Shown one piece after another: positions 32,317 to 45,245 of a stretch of DNA of 64,000 nucleotides. The notes beneath the pieces were generated by a model. It did no database searches, was not told the origin of the DNA, and saw nothing but the letters and a program-made list of their open reading frames with translations. Source of the stretch: Basidiobolus meristosporus CBS 931.73 (lineage: Eukaryota > Basidiobolomycota > Basidiobolomycetes > Basidiobolales > Basidiobolaceae); NCBI GenBank assembly GCA_002104905.1, contig MCFE01000063.1, positions 1 to 64,000 on the forward strand, in the 5' to 3' direction. The translations under genes and the position numbers were made by a program. How positions within the stretch are numbered: position 1 is the stretch's first letter; each line of letters starts with the position of its first letter.

Positions 32317-32451
32317 GGCAGCCCATTCCAGATGTCAAGTGTCGTCAACCGAGTCATTCAAATGAGAGGAGGGCACCTAGACTGGTGATCAGCCATCTAC
32401 TGCATTATTGGATTTGATTATTGCTTCAATTATGAGGATGGGAATAACTCA

Positions 32452-32625
32452 TCAATCCGCTACATTAATAACATTCAGAGGCTCATCTGCCTTATTGTAA
32501 CAACTTTCCAATTCGATCCCAATACTCGATTTCACGTTATGAGAGCTTATTTGATAAGAATAAAACAATGAAGTTGCTGAGAGGTCCAAACCGATAAAAA
32601 TATCCCCTTCAAGATCAGCATCCAT
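32452..32625 (-). CDS. doubtful small ORF (57 aa)
   Basis: ATG frame MDADLEGDIFIGLDLS to LNVINVAD, acidic, continuing a frame that is also open upstream. A TATATATG box lies about 100 bases before the ATG. Two other minus-strand frames are open just upstream, so chance is not excluded. Confidence 0.25.
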   Translation of the reverse strand: MDADLEGDIFIGLDLSATSLFYSYQISSHNVKSSIGIELESCYNKADEPLNVINVAD

Positions 32626-34569
32626 CGGAGCCGCTTCCTCGAAACAGCTGTCTCAAGCCTCACCAGACTCCCATAATCTGGCTTTGCAGCATTGATAAGG
32701 AGGGCATCGAGGTCTAGCATATATAGTTTGATTAACATGACCCAATGGCTTTGGTATCATTTATCCTAGAACCTTATTCAAGCTGGATTTTGTTGTGACG
32801 TATCCTTTCCAACTTTGCTTGATGAAATCTGAAGCTCAGCCTTGAGAAAAAGGAGATAATGATGCTAATTGAGGAAGGTGAACCGGTTTATATATTATAA
32901 AACTGTTTGACAGCATCTCGTGCATCCCGGGTTCGGAGATAGCCATATGACGATTACCTAACACGAATCCCCTTCGCATATGCGCTGGGCATTTTTCCTT
33001 CTCAGCCCGACACCACACGTCGAATCACCGTACATGTGCGGCGTTCTCAATGGGCTACATCAAACCACAGAGGGCCCGGGGTTAGCAATGGAGACCGACT
33101 TCTCTGCAACTGACTCCAGCGTTGCCGACAACCACTTGAATCCATCAACCTAGAAGCTATTTGTTAGATTACCAAGTATTGCCCCAATATATCCCTTAAA
33201 CCGGGCTGGATGCCGGTTTTAAAGACACAGTTTCAACCTGGCATGGCCACTAACAAGGAATTGCTTTGGGTTGGACTGATCGACTCAATTATGTAAAACC
33301 CGGTACTGACTTGAGACAGTTCAATATAATCACAGCTGTAAATAGTATTCCTACTAATACTGCCTCGATCCAATGAGATATCGGGCAAGCCGGGATTGCT
33401 TCTCATTGAGCGGGTGATTGAAACAGTCTTATTGCGTCCCTCCATTTGAGGCCCGTATTCAATCTATCGGGTTGCTCACAGTTACTAAACCTAATCAATG
33501 ACACAGAGTTGGATTGCCGTAAACAACGCTACCAAAAGCCGCGCTGCGTTCACAGGACTCGCATTTTGCGTATACGTGCATGGGCTACTCAATTGGTGGG
33601 CTCTGCCTATCTACCTATCAACTTAGACTCGACATCAAAAATCCCACACCCTCTGCCAAACAGCTGGCTCAGCTATGATCCAAATGTGAGTCTCTATTGA
33701 GTGCTGGAGTTCAGAGTTCAAAGGGTCATGCTCATGTGGATCGATGGGTAGATCGGCTTGAAGTGCCATGCAATATTCACACCAGAGCTTTGCGATCCGT
33801 CGGGCACCAAGTACATCATATCGGCATTGGTATCATTTGCCAGTTAGGAGAGCTACTCTTTCCATTTATGCCTATTTTTCATATCAGTCTGAATCCTATG
33901 TGGCTCGATTATCGGTTATTGATGGATTGATCATTCTTCACACTATGCTGTAGCTCGAGAAACCATTCCGGATTAATCAACAATGGATATCTAGCCAGTA
34001 TATATGAACATCACTCTCCTCGAAAATAGATGAATGGGCCTGCAGCAGGATATCTAATCCTGGCTTTCTGGTTGAGGCAAGATCGTGATGTAAGTGGTAC
34101 GTCGAAAATTAGATGGAAATACCGGACTTCAGGACTTCAGTTACATCCTTGGCGAATTAGAGAGATTGTAGATATTGTACACCATGCCACCAACAAGTGT
34201 TATTTGCATGAGAGGGCGACTCAATTTATGAACCAACCCAGCTTGGATGCACCACGGTTCGATAAAACGATGATACAAATTACACAATACCCGTGAAAGC
34301 ACAATTATAATCTGAAGATGCGATGACGTAGAGCTTGCCATCTTTGGCAGTGAGTTTCATAACCAGCCCATACGATGAAAGATCCATGATTTGCACAAAT
34401 ACATTGAAATCTATCGAAGTACTGTTGGGCCAGATGATAGACCATGACACCAAATTGATTTAGAAGTATAAGGCGTCTTTTGTCTGTAGTCATATTCTAG
34501 GATATACGATAATAGCAGAAGAGCGCGGCATAGAATCGAATGTAACATTTATTACAGCTAATAAACATC
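32626..34569. other. long region with no firm gene
   Basis: About 1.9 kb. Frames of 60-90 codons occur on both strands without start, splice or promoter support. No repeats or RNA genes recognised. Confidence 0.5.
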
Positions 34570-35350
34570 CTAGTTCACCTTTTTGCTTAGAATATAAGCG
34601 TCGGCTGGTGAGATGTTTTTGTAGTAGTTTTCTAGAGTTCCGGTCACTTCGAATCCATATTTCTTGTAGAATGCGATGGCTTCCTCATTGGAGATCTGTA
34701 CGTGAAGGTAAAGCTCGGAAATCTTGGCATCTTGCTCACACTGCTTCAAAATGTGCTCAAGCAATGTAGAACCTATTTGATGATGACTGTTAGAATGGAT
34801 ACACAACATAAATCGTCTTCTTACACATACCAAGACCAAGTTTACGATAAGGAGCAAGAATACCAAGGGTCATGATGTAGATCTTGACCATACCACCATC
34901 GGTGTTCTCCTTACGACAGCAAACAGCGCCGACACAAGCATCATTGTAATAGACTTAGGAACAATAGCATGACGAAATCAGTGAGCAAGAGTAGACCTCA
35001 GCAGCAGATGAAAGCAATGACATACCAAGTTTAGCGAATTCACCGACATCTAGAACATCTTTGTAGAACTTCTCGCTATAGTGTACGGGGAACAAGATGG
35101 AGTTCAAGCGACGGAGTTGGCCCAAATTATTTAAAGTGACTTCGCCCAAACCAATCAAGCGATTTCTAGGGTTTACCGTTTCCACAATCTTGTTCACTTC
35201 GGCGATGTTGTTGGAAGCGGTTGTTTGGGATGCCTTTCCTTCGGCGGCACGTTTGGTCAATGAGGCGAGCATGTTCTCAAAAATAAAGACGAAAAGGACG
35301 CTAGCCAGCAAAAAATCGAATAGGGCCAGTATGGTGTGATTGATATCCAT
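34570..35350 (-). CDS. NAA50: NAA50-like N-alpha-acetyltransferase with N-terminal membrane helix (216 aa)
   Basis: GNAT-fold acetyltransferase of the NatE type, acetylating Met-starting N-termini. Exons 35350-35026, 34953-34831 and 34772-34570; introns use GTATGT/GTATGTG donors with AAG and TAG acceptors, all phases consistent. Family motifs in order: LFPVHYSEKFYKDVLDVGEFAKL, VGAVCCRKEN, KIYIMTLGILAPYRKLGLGS (acetyl-CoA loop R-x-x-G-x-G), LYLHVQISNEEAIAFYKKYGFE, and NYYKNISPADAYILSK. Unlike usual NAA50 (about 160-170 aa, soluble), it begins with about 75 extra residues including a hydrophobic helix (ILALFDFLLASVLFVFIF, about 6-23) and a Lys/Ala-rich linker. The in-frame ATG 35350 is the only good start. 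Confidence 0.88.
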
Positions 35351-36110
35351 CCGCCATGTTAGTGATCGCAACGTTTTTTTTCCAATCGAATAGGTAAGAA
35401 AATTTTCAACCTGATGAGATTAATGGCAGATGATGGCAGGCATCGAGTTAGTCAAAGTTTTAACGTCGAAACGATGGTTAACGCAACTTGATCAGTAAAC
35501 GTGGTTGCCGAATTTGTCGAATCAACACATACGTTATCCAAGACAAAATGATGATGGAGCCGAGGACGGTGATGCTGAAATCCCGAGTGTCCATTTATCT
35601 AATAGGCAGAGTCATGATCGCTATCAAGTATTTCGGGTAAAATCTGTGCAACATCATAAGATCATCGCATATATCCTGGATGATGATGTGTTGTAGTTAC
35701 TTTTATGTGGGAAAAGTACTTCTAAATCAAATGAATGTAGGTACTTCTACGTGACTTTCTGGAAATTGAATAGCCATTGGTTATGGCATCCCACTCCAGT
35801 GAGTATTTACTGTTTTTGTTACCCATCTAGAATAGTTATATTTATTGGAGAAAAGGAACTTTCCGTTTTGTTTCTTCCTCGAATTCAAGGTTTTTGTAAC
35901 TTCGAATCCATTTACAAACACACTTCTATATACATGAACATACGCTTATCTACTTCAACTTTGTAGCGTCAACAAAGGGGTTTCTTTAGTTTATTTATTA
36001 CGTTAAGAATTTTCCTTCGCAACTTCAAGCCTTTATCTTCAATCGCATCCCGAAGCATATCTACTAGTAACCTCTAGATCCCGAATTATTCGAGGCATAC
36101 CGTTAGATAA
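35351..36110. other. divergent promoter region of NAA50-like and KIN1
   Basis: No gene with support; CT-rich and AT-rich leader sequence toward 36111. Confidence 0.5.
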
Positions 36111-38862
36111 ATGCCCCATCGTCGTGTATTGTCCGACCCTACAGAGGGCATACTCAAGCAAGAAAATGGTCACCTAGCCCCGCTGAATGAGAGGATACTT
36201 CACGATTCGCCTATACATGAGGATCTTCCACATTATTCGCCACCTGATGACATTCCTACAAAAGAGCAGCAGCAAGAACAACCAGCAACTGAAGAAAATA
36301 ATAGCAACCATACTACTGCCCAAAACGGCGCTTCCACTTCTCAGCGTGTCAGTAAGCCCAGAAGAATGATAAGCAATTATCAGTTGACTAAAACGCTAGG
36401 TGCTGGAAGCATGGGCAAAGTCAAATTAGGCGTTCACAGTGTGACCGAAGAAAAAGTAAGACATCAGCACCCCTCTTTGAGCAGCTTTTTCTTCAGCAAA
36501 CGAAAATGATTGCATGGACTTTCTGTTGATGATTAATAACACGCATACTTGCTTTAGGTGGCTATCAAAATCATCCCGCGCGGCTCTTCGGATGGTTCCA
36601 AGCGTACCCCGAGTGCTAAAGACGAAAGCAAGGAAATCCGTGTAGCCAGAGAAGCGGCTATTATGACCCTGCTGAATCACCCCAACATAGTCAAAGTGAA
36701 AGAAATGGTTATACGACCTCACCACTACTATTTAATTATGGAGTATGTTAGCGGTGGGCAAATGCTTGATTATATCATTAGTCATGGAAGGTTGAAAGAG
36801 AAGCATGCTAGAAAATTCATAAGACAAATATGCTCGGCAATAGGTAGGAGTTGCGGACCATAGACCACGAACCTCTTAGCTCGTACTAATATCTACTTTT
36901 TGTGAACCGCAGATTACTGTCATCGAAATTCCGTCGTCCATAGAGGTAGTTTCTCGATTAGCGACCAGTTATGTATCTATTACTCACTTTACGTGCCTAC
37001 TAGATTTAAAAATTGAAAATATTTTAATTGCCAACGACGGTTCTATCAAGATTATCGACTTCGGACTTTCCAACTTGTTTTCTCCTCGTTCTCATCTATC
37101 TACTTTCTGTGGTTCGCTATACTTTGCTGCTCCTGAATTGCTTAGTGCAAAAGCGTATACCGGCCCCGAGGTAGACATTTGGAGCATTGGCATTGTATTA
37201 TATGTATTGGTCTGTGGCAAAGTTCCTTTCGATGATCAGAACCAACCTGCCTTGCATGCCAAAATCAAACGAGGTCATGTTGATTACCCCAACTGGCTAA
37301 GCTCAGGTAGAATCAATAATCCTTCCCAATACATCGTTCTTCTTCAGACACTAACTACTCGAGATCTAGATTGTAAGCATCTACTTTCAAGAATTTTGGT
37401 GACCAACCCGTCTGAACGAGCAAACATGTCAGAGATTCTTCGTCACCCATGGATAAGTAAGGGATACGATGGGCCACCAAACAACTACCTGCCTCAAAGA
37501 TCACCTCTTCAGCTTCCCCTAGACATGGATGTTGTACGAGGAATGTCCGGATTTGAGTTTGGTGATGATAACCATATCAAGGAAGAGTTGGAAACCATCA
37601 TCGGCAGTGAATCTTATCAAAATCAAACCATTCAAAGTTCAACATTTAAGCTTCCCCGGTCATTCGGGGGTTATTTGAAGAAGAGCATCACCACGGAAGA
37701 GTCCACCTTTAGCCATCCAATGGTCTCGATATATTACCTGGTTAGGGAGAAGATGGAGCGTAGAAGGGCTCAACAAGACAAATCATGCAGCAGCTCCAAA
37801 ACTCCACCAATTGTGGCTAAACCCAAATCTGCAGCCACCAGGCACTCTTCAGTATCTAACGGCCGAAATGTAATGAGCTATGATACTGGCTTAGAGGAGG
37901 TTCGAAGGGCCGCCGCCGAATATATGCCTCACACATCCTCAGCTAGTGCTAACGAACGAAGATACAGTAAGCCAGCAACATCATCTACGTCAACTGAAAC
38001 TCCTGTCAAACATAAGAGAAGTCAAAGTACAACGGGTGGTGTTTTCAGGCGAATAAGTCTAGCATTAAGATCCGGTCGAGAACACCGTCAACACAGAGAT
38101 GGCGAATCCAACGATAGGGAACGTAACCTCAATGCCATTCCAGAAGCGTCAATTGCCGAGAGTAGTCACAGCCAGGAGATTACCAGCAACCCAACTACTC
38201 CGATGGACTTGTCAAACGCCTCTGAAAGAGTGCAACGCTCGGGCTCTTCAACACTGCCGAATCGGAAGTCGAAATCTGTATGGCTGCCTTCTACCACTGC
38301 ATCACCTCGGAGAGCTGAGGAATTTGAATCCAGGGCAGCTAACCAATCTGGTTCCTCCGAACTTTTCGTCAAGCCAGTATTTTTAAAGGGACTGTTTTCG
38401 GTTGCAACTACAAGTACCAAGAAGCCTCAGGTGATTCGTGCTGATCTGATTCGCGTCCTAAACGAGCTTGGGTATGTGTGGCGCGAAAGCCCCGGTTATT
38501 TTGAATGTACTCAAAAGAGTCGTTCCTCAGATGATACGAGGGTAGGGAATTCGGAACATACCAACTCAATCACTTCCAGCAAATCGACCGACCAAGACGA
38601 AGTTTCATCTGCCAAGTCTCTAGATAACAACCCGAATGTTCCGAGTGTCGACACCTCGCAAACGTCAGCAGTGAACACTACTGAGCATTCGAAGGAACCC
38701 AGGTGCGGTAACCAAGAAACGAATCCCGTGAGATTCCAAATATCTATTGTCAAGATGCGCTGGCTTTTGGGACTTCATGGACTACAATTTAGCCGCCTAT
38801 CTGGCCACCCTTGGGAGTATAAGGACGCATGTCAGCAAATCCTACAAAAGCTGAAATTGTAG
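36111..38862 (+). CDS. KIN1: KIN1/PAR-1-family serine/threonine kinase (840 aa)
   Basis: Polarity and exocytosis kinase of the MARK/PAR-1 group, expected at the cytosolic face of the plasma membrane. Exons 36111-36455, 36558-36843, 36913-36945 (33 nt) and 37004-38862, phases consistent. The kinase domain runs about 89-370: glycine loop LGAGSMGKVKLG, VAIKI, YLIMEYVSGGQMLDYI, the catalytic HRDLKIEN (the D codon is split by intron 3), IDFGLSN, T-loop LSTFCGSLYFAAPELL and RHPWI. A long Ser-rich region follows, and the last 40 residues (VKMRWLLGLHGLQFSRLSG then CQQILQKLKL) form the KA1 membrane-binding domain that defines this family. The N-terminal extension is short compared with yeast Kin1. Confidence 0.92.
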
Positions 38863-39151
38863 AAGCCAACCTTGATCAGCCTTCGCCTAATTTTTTTGAA
38901 TACTTATTAACATTGAAGTATCGCTAATTATCCACTAATTTACACCCTTCACCCACAAAATTGTAATTTTCTTATAGTCGCGTGTTGTAGTTTTATTTCC
39001 ATCCGTCTATCGACCATTATTCCTCCAACAAAATTCGATAACATGATGACAAAGAACACATAAACTCAGCTTTAAAATCGATTTCTGACATGCACTTAGG
39101 ATCAAACGTGACTGGAGGGGAAGTGACTTTCTGTGAGTGAAATTCCCGGAT

Positions 39152-40345
39152 TTAAAGCTTGGAGCTAGACAGTTTCTGGAGAAGCTCAATGGCTTCTTGA
39201 TGGCATCCTTGAACTATCTGACCGGCTGGCTTCTTGGAGTTTACAAGACCTACTCCACTGCCCGCAAAAATCACCTAAAGACGTTTGATTAGTATGGATC
39301 AAATCAGGTCAGGTTGTACCATACAATACCCCGATATTCGGATCGCCATTAGTCATGGCAGTCTGGAAGTCTGGCTGGAGTTCTTTGGCCTGCGCAGCGG
39401 TAAGCAGTTGCTCGAACTTGCATGTGACTGAGTTTGTCAATGCTCTACCATCATAAACTTCAAGATCCCAAGGTATATCTCGAAGCTGGTCGAAGATTTG
39501 CGTCCGAATGGTTGACTTTCCACCATCCTTCGTGGCGATCACCTTCTGCTTGAAATTTGGGTGGAGCTTACTGAATAGAGCAATAGTTCATAGCTGGCTT
39601 TGAGCGCATTTGCCATACATATATATAAAATACCTTTCATGACTGGCCAGCAGGGATGTCCCCAAGACGACCCCATCTGCTCCCAATGACAACGCCGCAA
39701 CAATTCCCCTTCCATCGATTATCCCACCAGCAGCCAATACAGGAACCTCACCACTTAAGTTGTCCACAATTTCAGGTAGCAGCGTCAGAGTAGAGCCGTT
39801 ATTTTTTGCACCATGGCCGCCCGACTCACTACCTTGACTAACGATTACGTCTGCTCCGTGGTCGGCCATCACGATGGCCTCGGCAACACTTTGCACTTGG
39901 ACGAAGATTCTCGTTTCAGGGGATTGCTCTCGAATAGGCGTAAACCACTTCCGACAGTCGCCAAAAGAGAACCATATCGCCTTGGGTTGATACTTCAGCA
40001 CATCTAGGAGCAAGTGGGGATGTGAATTCAAGTGGAAGGTTATGTATCCAATGCCAAATGGTATTTGCGTCTCGTTGGCTCCCACGTTGAGAGACTTCTT
40101 GGCTTGCTCAATCTCCCCCACCAGAGTTTTCGAGTCCGTCATATACCCTGCAGAAGCAACTGTGTTATCACTCTGGGCATCTCTATTGACCACACACTAT
40201 CTGGTGAATTACCTGCGGCAATGAAGCCCAAGCCACCCGCCTTGGTCACCTCCGCTGCCAGGGCGTGGCCAGATACACCGGCCATCGGGGCCCCAACAAT
40301 AGGGATTTTCAGCTTGAATAACGAGGAAAATATAGCTTTCGACAT
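39152..40345 (-). CDS. nitronate monooxygenase (2-nitropropane dioxygenase family, 336 aa)
   Basis: FMN-dependent TIM-barrel enzyme that oxidises alkyl nitronates such as propionate-3-nitronate. Exons 40345-40213, 40147-39634, 39570-39330 and 39274-39152; donors GTAATT, GTATTT and GTATTG, acceptors GCAG, TCAG and TTAG, phases consistent. Motifs: PIVGAPMAGVSG (start of barrel), AGGLGFIAAG, FGIGYITF, QVQSVAEA, the SESGGHG segment with the proposed catalytic His (about 155-160), VPVLAAGGIIDGRG and GADGVVLGT (phosphate binding), and near the end VIFAGSGVGLVN. An ATG 17 codons upstream (40396) is possible, but the chosen start matches where the family usually begins. Confidence 0.92.
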
Positions 40346-40893
40346 GGTGTTGACCTCAGAAAAATAAGTTTCTGTTACCACGGCCCATCCTCTCATTTAT
40401 CTCGATTTTCTAAGCCCCATTCGAACCATTTGCTAATTTACTCATTGGGCGGTCTCATTGCGGAATCAATTTCTGTGCACATGGCATGGTATGACAAGTA
40501 TTCACATGCGGAGCTCGAGTCAACTGTAGTAAATGTGAATGACATTCGTATATTCCCAGGCACCATGATTGGCCCCGCTTGAAGATGCCGTGCCGTCAAG
40601 TGCCATGAAGGGATATAAATGGGTTCGATGGAGGTATAATGTGAGCCCACGAACTATGATCTCACTGGGAACAAACCACTGCTCCATCTACAACCAGATT
40701 TTTAAGAAATCATCTTGCGATAGCAATCAGTGTAATCTTAAATCAATGGTTTTATTTACCAATGGTTCGGCTAGAGAGGGATTTCCAGTGATTTATGGGT
40801 CAACGTAATCATAATGCGATAAAAGGCCAAGTCGGCTAGCATTTGTTGCTCAACAGTGACCTACAACCACTGTCTATTATTACCAACCAAACA
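40346..40893. other. divergent promoter region
   Basis: Between nitronate monooxygenase and acyl-peptide hydrolase. TATAAAT at 40614-40620 could serve the plus-strand gene with a long leader. Confidence 0.45.
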
Positions 40894-43088
40894 ATGTCGG
40901 GCTTTGCAAAGCGAGATTCCGAAGTGGATGATATCAGAGAGAAGGCAGAGCAGTTGTTTGCCAATCTAACCAACCAGAGTTCTTACTCGAGTGGATACAT
41001 TACCGAAACTTCCGATAGCAGTTTGCTCAGTATGTATATTGCTACGTGAACCCGGAGCGTTTCCAGCGTATTGACCTCAAGCCTTGTTTTCTAGGCGTTA
41101 CTTATGTAAGCTCGCAACGCGATGATGTCAGACAAGCTAGACGTAAGGCTCTCAATACTCTGGTGGTCTCCCAAGATGCAGTGGGAAGGCCCAACATAGT
41201 CCATCGAAACGCCGCTGTCGATGTCGGTGATGTCAGCTTGCAGGCACGCTCCCCCTCGGGAAAATCGAATGGCATATTACGAACCATCAATACCTCAAAA
41301 GGGGAGAAGAAGCGCTATGTAGAGATATGGAAGGACAATCACCTAAGGCTCAATGTTGAGGTAACCAAGGTGCACGGCGACTTTTACACAGACGCAACGT
41401 TTGGGGCTTTATCCTGGTCCGCGGATGAAAGCAAGCTGGTGTATGTTGCTGAGAGAAATATCCCGGACGATTCCAAGGTGAAGTTTGACCTAAAGCTTGA
41501 TTGGGGTGAGCGTTTCAACAAGAAAGGTCTCCCTGTTCTTGTTCTTCTCGAGATACAAGAGGGTGAAGTAAAGCCATTGGAGCTGGAGTATCATGGGTCA
41601 CCAGGGCAACCAATCTTCAATCCCGATGGGAAGATCATTTTCACTGGCTACGAAACTGAGCCTCGATTATATGGCATCGTTTTCTGCCACAATAGAAGAA
41701 CTGCCATATACCAAGTGAACACTGATGGTACAGATCTACGTATGCTGAGTGACGAATCTTCTTCGGTTAGGTCCCCTCGACTAAGCCCTGATGGACGTAC
41801 CTTAGTGTACCTGAGAAATGGCGCTGGTGGTCCTCACAACATGTGTACCAGTCTGGTCAAATATGATCTAGCCTCCCAAAGCACTAGCGTGCTCACCGAG
41901 GTGGTTTCTGAGGCCAAACCCCAAGAATTCCCTGGGCTATTTGTGGACCAATTGCCTAAATACTGTTGGATCACTCTCAATAACGCTACCCACTTGGTGT
42001 GCCATACTTTGTGGAGAAGTCGCAAGACCATCATCGGGATCAACTTCAATACGGGCGAAGTCGTCAACTTGACTCCTGAAGAAGAAAGTGGCTCGTGGAC
42101 CGTGTTGTACGCCCACGAAACAAGGCTTTTGGCCACCAAGAGCTCACCCCTATCTCCCTCCACCTTGGTGTTGGGCAAGGTCGCTCAAAACGAAAGCTAC
42201 GTTCAGTGGCACGACCTGGAGGAGGCAGAGCTTTACAATGCTGAAAAGATCTTGGCCAAGCTAAAATGGGAGCTCTATCGGTTCCCCGAGCGCAGCGAGA
42301 GCTTGGAGGTTATCTTCGTCAAGACCAAACCTGAGGAACAGAGCGCCACACTAATCAGTGGAGAGAAACCCGCCTTGATTCTATTTCCGCACGGGGGCCC
42401 TCATTCAGCCTTTACTACCGAGTATTCCGCCTATGCCGCTGGTCTAGCCAGCCTAGGGTTTGGCGTTGCAATGATCAATTATACCGGATCCGTCGGGTTT
42501 GGCCAAAGCAACATAGATGCGTTGATTGGGAGGATAGGTGATCTGGAGGTGGAGGAAGTGCATTTCGTCGGAAAGAGGTTGATCGAGCTTGGCGAAGTAG
42601 GCCCTGAACGAAAGTGCTTGTTTGGTGGATCTCACGGTGGATTCATCTCCACACATCTGGTTGGCCGGTACCCAGATTACTATCAGGCTTGTGTTGTGCG
42701 TAATCCAGTGATAAACATAGGCGAGATGGTAAACAAAACGGACATTCCGGATTGGTGTTTTGCTGAGTTGGGAGAAACATATCAATTTAGCACACCAAAT
42801 GTAGTCACACCTGAATTGTACAAACAAATGTTCGAATCATCACCAATCAACAACATCCACCAAGTGAGAACTCCAACATTGCTTCTGCTCGGAGAGGGCG
42901 ACAGGCGGGTTCCACCCGAGCAGGGGCTGAACTGGTGGTATCACCTGAGATCCAAGAAGGACCTCGAAATCGATTTGAAGATGTTCCCAGACACGGGCCA
43001 TTCGTTAGACAGCATGGATGCCGAGAAGTTTGGTTTCATCGAATTGTCGACCTTCTTTTCAAAGCGTTTTGCCTCTGCCTCCAGCTAA
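40894..43088 (+). CDS. acylaminoacyl-peptidase, S9C prolyl-oligopeptidase family (709 aa)
   Basis: Cytosolic serine peptidase that removes N-acylated amino acids from peptides. Exon 1 40894-41029, intron 41030-41094 (GTATGT..CTAG), exon 2 41095-43088. The N-terminal half is the beta-propeller (repeated strands such as DESKLVYVAERN, SPDGRTLVYLRNGAGG). The C-terminal hydrolase domain has the oxyanion stretch LFPHGGPHS (about 475), the nucleophile in FGGSHGGFIS (about 557), the acid in GEGDRRVPPEQG (about 646) and the His in DTGHSLDS (about 680). The triad is complete and the length is typical of acyl-peptide hydrolase (about 730 aa). Confidence 0.92.
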
Positions 43089-44108
43089 AACGTGCAAGGA
43101 TGATTAGTGCCCTCATCAATGCCGTGTTGTGAAGCAACCTGAGTGATTTTATGGTCCTGCCATTTGGCTCACAATAAAGCAATAGATTGTTCTAAGCACC
43201 AATCCAGTTGTATCCCCAGCCCCTAGCACCATAGCACCTGCCATCCAGCGCTTGGACGGCAGCCGAAGGAACCTCATGTAGATTCATTGATCGGACAGCG
43301 TTCCATAAATGCGAGTGTAGGGCTTGAAGAATTTTCCCCAATTGCAAGATTTGTTGCAGATTAAGATTACTATTCTCAAGCATTGTGCACAGAAGCCGAG
43401 TGGAAATTTCGATGCAATAGGAGTGTGTCCGAGAGCATGCAATTTAATGAGAGGACCCGTCAGGCAGCGGTTCGGTTAAAGGGGCTCCACATTACCTATG
43501 CATCACAAGGTGGCACGAGTGCATCGACCGCAAGGCAACCCACCAGAACACAACGGTTATGGGGAGGAGCAGCTCTACTCACTGGTGATTTCGAAAGGAT
43601 AGCTACATGCCACCACACTGTCGTTTAAAGCCAGGGATGTCTATCAACCCACATAGCATCTGATGCCCAAGAACTAGACTGCGTCCAGGATTTGAGGACC
43701 CATTTATTCCCATACTCAACCACGCACCATTTTTACCAACTGATTTGGTTTTTGCTGGATAATGATCAGTCTCTAGCAGGCATAGAGAAGGCAAAAATGC
43801 ATAAGGGATATGTGCAAAAATGATGGGCTTCGCATTGATGAGAACCATATGGAGGTAGTTAAGGGTATCGCTGAAGAACGCTACATACTAGGTGCTAGTC
43901 TTCGATTCTGTACATGAAGAAGGTATCTATATTACAAATTTGGCATCCGCCGGCATCATACTCGAGTGACAATGCGAAGCGGGAAGTGCCGCAGCCCCAT
44001 ACAAAAGATGCTCGCTTGCGAGTAAGTCTGGCAGTACCTGGTAGAGTGGTGGTTAGTCAAACAGCACGCGGCCCATCCATTCTTTGATTGCACCCTGCCC
44101 ATACCTTT
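43089..44108. other. intergenic, no supported gene
   Basis: About 1 kb between convergent genes; open frames up to 81 codons without support. Confidence 0.5.
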
Positions 44109-44480
44109 CTAGGCGCGGAGGACTCTGGGAGTCAGAGAGAATCGTAATGTAGGCTCCCAAGCCTCCTCAATCAAGAACCCGTTGCTTAGGATCTCCTCAA
44201 AGTTCTCCATTTGCTTTAAGGTCCCTTTGGCATCCTCAAACTCCAGACTATCCAGAACGAAATTGTTCAACTCGGGCTGCCCGGTGCAGGCCGCACACTG
44301 GCATTGTTCCGAGGCGGCTGGCCCCTCTTCAGGTTTGGTTCGGTTGAAGATTTTTCGAAATATCTTCCCTACAGATTTGCGAAGCTTCAAACGAGGTTGT
44401 TTCTCGCCGTCCAACGGATAGGAGTGTAAGGAGTTGCCTTCCGACGATTTTTGCTTCGATTTAAACAGTGAGGCACGCAT
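44109..44480 (-). CDS. hypothetical small protein with Cys cluster (123 aa)
   Basis: ATG 44480 begins MRASLFKSKQKSS. The N-terminal half is strongly basic (RLKLRKSVGKIFRKIFNR), followed by a cysteine cluster QCQCAAC and an acidic half (DSLEFEDAKGTLKQMENFEEIL). I do not recognise it. The pattern of a basic helix, Cys cluster and acidic helix is unusual but consistent over the whole frame. A TATATATA run lies about 155 bases upstream on the same strand. GTATGGG just past the stop could be a chance donor. Confidence 0.5.
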   Translation of the reverse strand: MRASLFKSKQKSSEGNSLHSYPLDGEKQPRLKLRKSVGKIFRKIFNRTKPEEGPAASEQCQCAACTGQPELNNFVLDSLEFEDAKGTLKQMENFEEILSNGFLIEEAWEPTLRFSLTPRVLRA

Positions 44481-45245
44481 GATGGTGGACAGCAACCACG
44501 ATTCTGCTCGACTTCGGAGTAGCGGAAAGTCAAGAGCGATATAGCGATCGGAGAAAGCCTTTGTGGGATTGGCCCTTTCAGGATAAAGGAAACTGAAACA
44601 ATATTGTGAAACTGGTGGAGGAGCGAACGCGGATATATATAGTTATTTACATGTAGCGGATTTGAAATCTAGGGGAATGCAGTAGCAATATCATCTACAC
44701 AAATGCTGCCTATGCTCATACAGCTTACATGCCTCAGCGTTGAGATTTTATTTGCTAAGTACCATTGATGAGTAAACTTCCTTGAGGTAAACAACTCGCT
44801 GTTCGTTTACGCATTATGTAAGGAGTATAGGTTTGATATTCGGATACAAATTCTCCAACACTCACATTAAGTTTGCATCTCGTGCTGCCTACCTCGCTGT
44901 ACCTGGACTTATTTATACTCATTGCTGGGTTACTGGGTTTTGTCGACAGCATTTTGCATCCCTATTTCTGATGTGTTTGCAAGGATCGGACTGGGATGGT
45001 GGAATTGCGACCAGAATTACAGAAGATTGACAATCAAATTCGCGATTAGTGTTGCTCCCAAAGCGCATGAGCAACGAGTACATGAACGCTTGAATGTCCA
45101 CCATTAATTAATTAATTTTAACAAATCAATTTGGTTGGAATTTTGGATTTATTTTGCTTAGATCATGTTCATTTACATATTGAAGGGGAGGGGGTGAAAA
45201 TCCGAGGAGATTATATGAACAATTCTCAACTACACGAGAGCGTGA
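44481..45245. other. intergenic, no supported gene
   Basis: Contains the TATATATA run at 44633-44642 and AT-rich sequence; open frames of about 65 codons on both strands overlap and are not credible. Confidence 0.5.

Noticed and set aside
33446-33955. Two plus-strand frames near a GTGAGT
   Set aside because: The first has no ATG start and the second no downstream exon; no domain.
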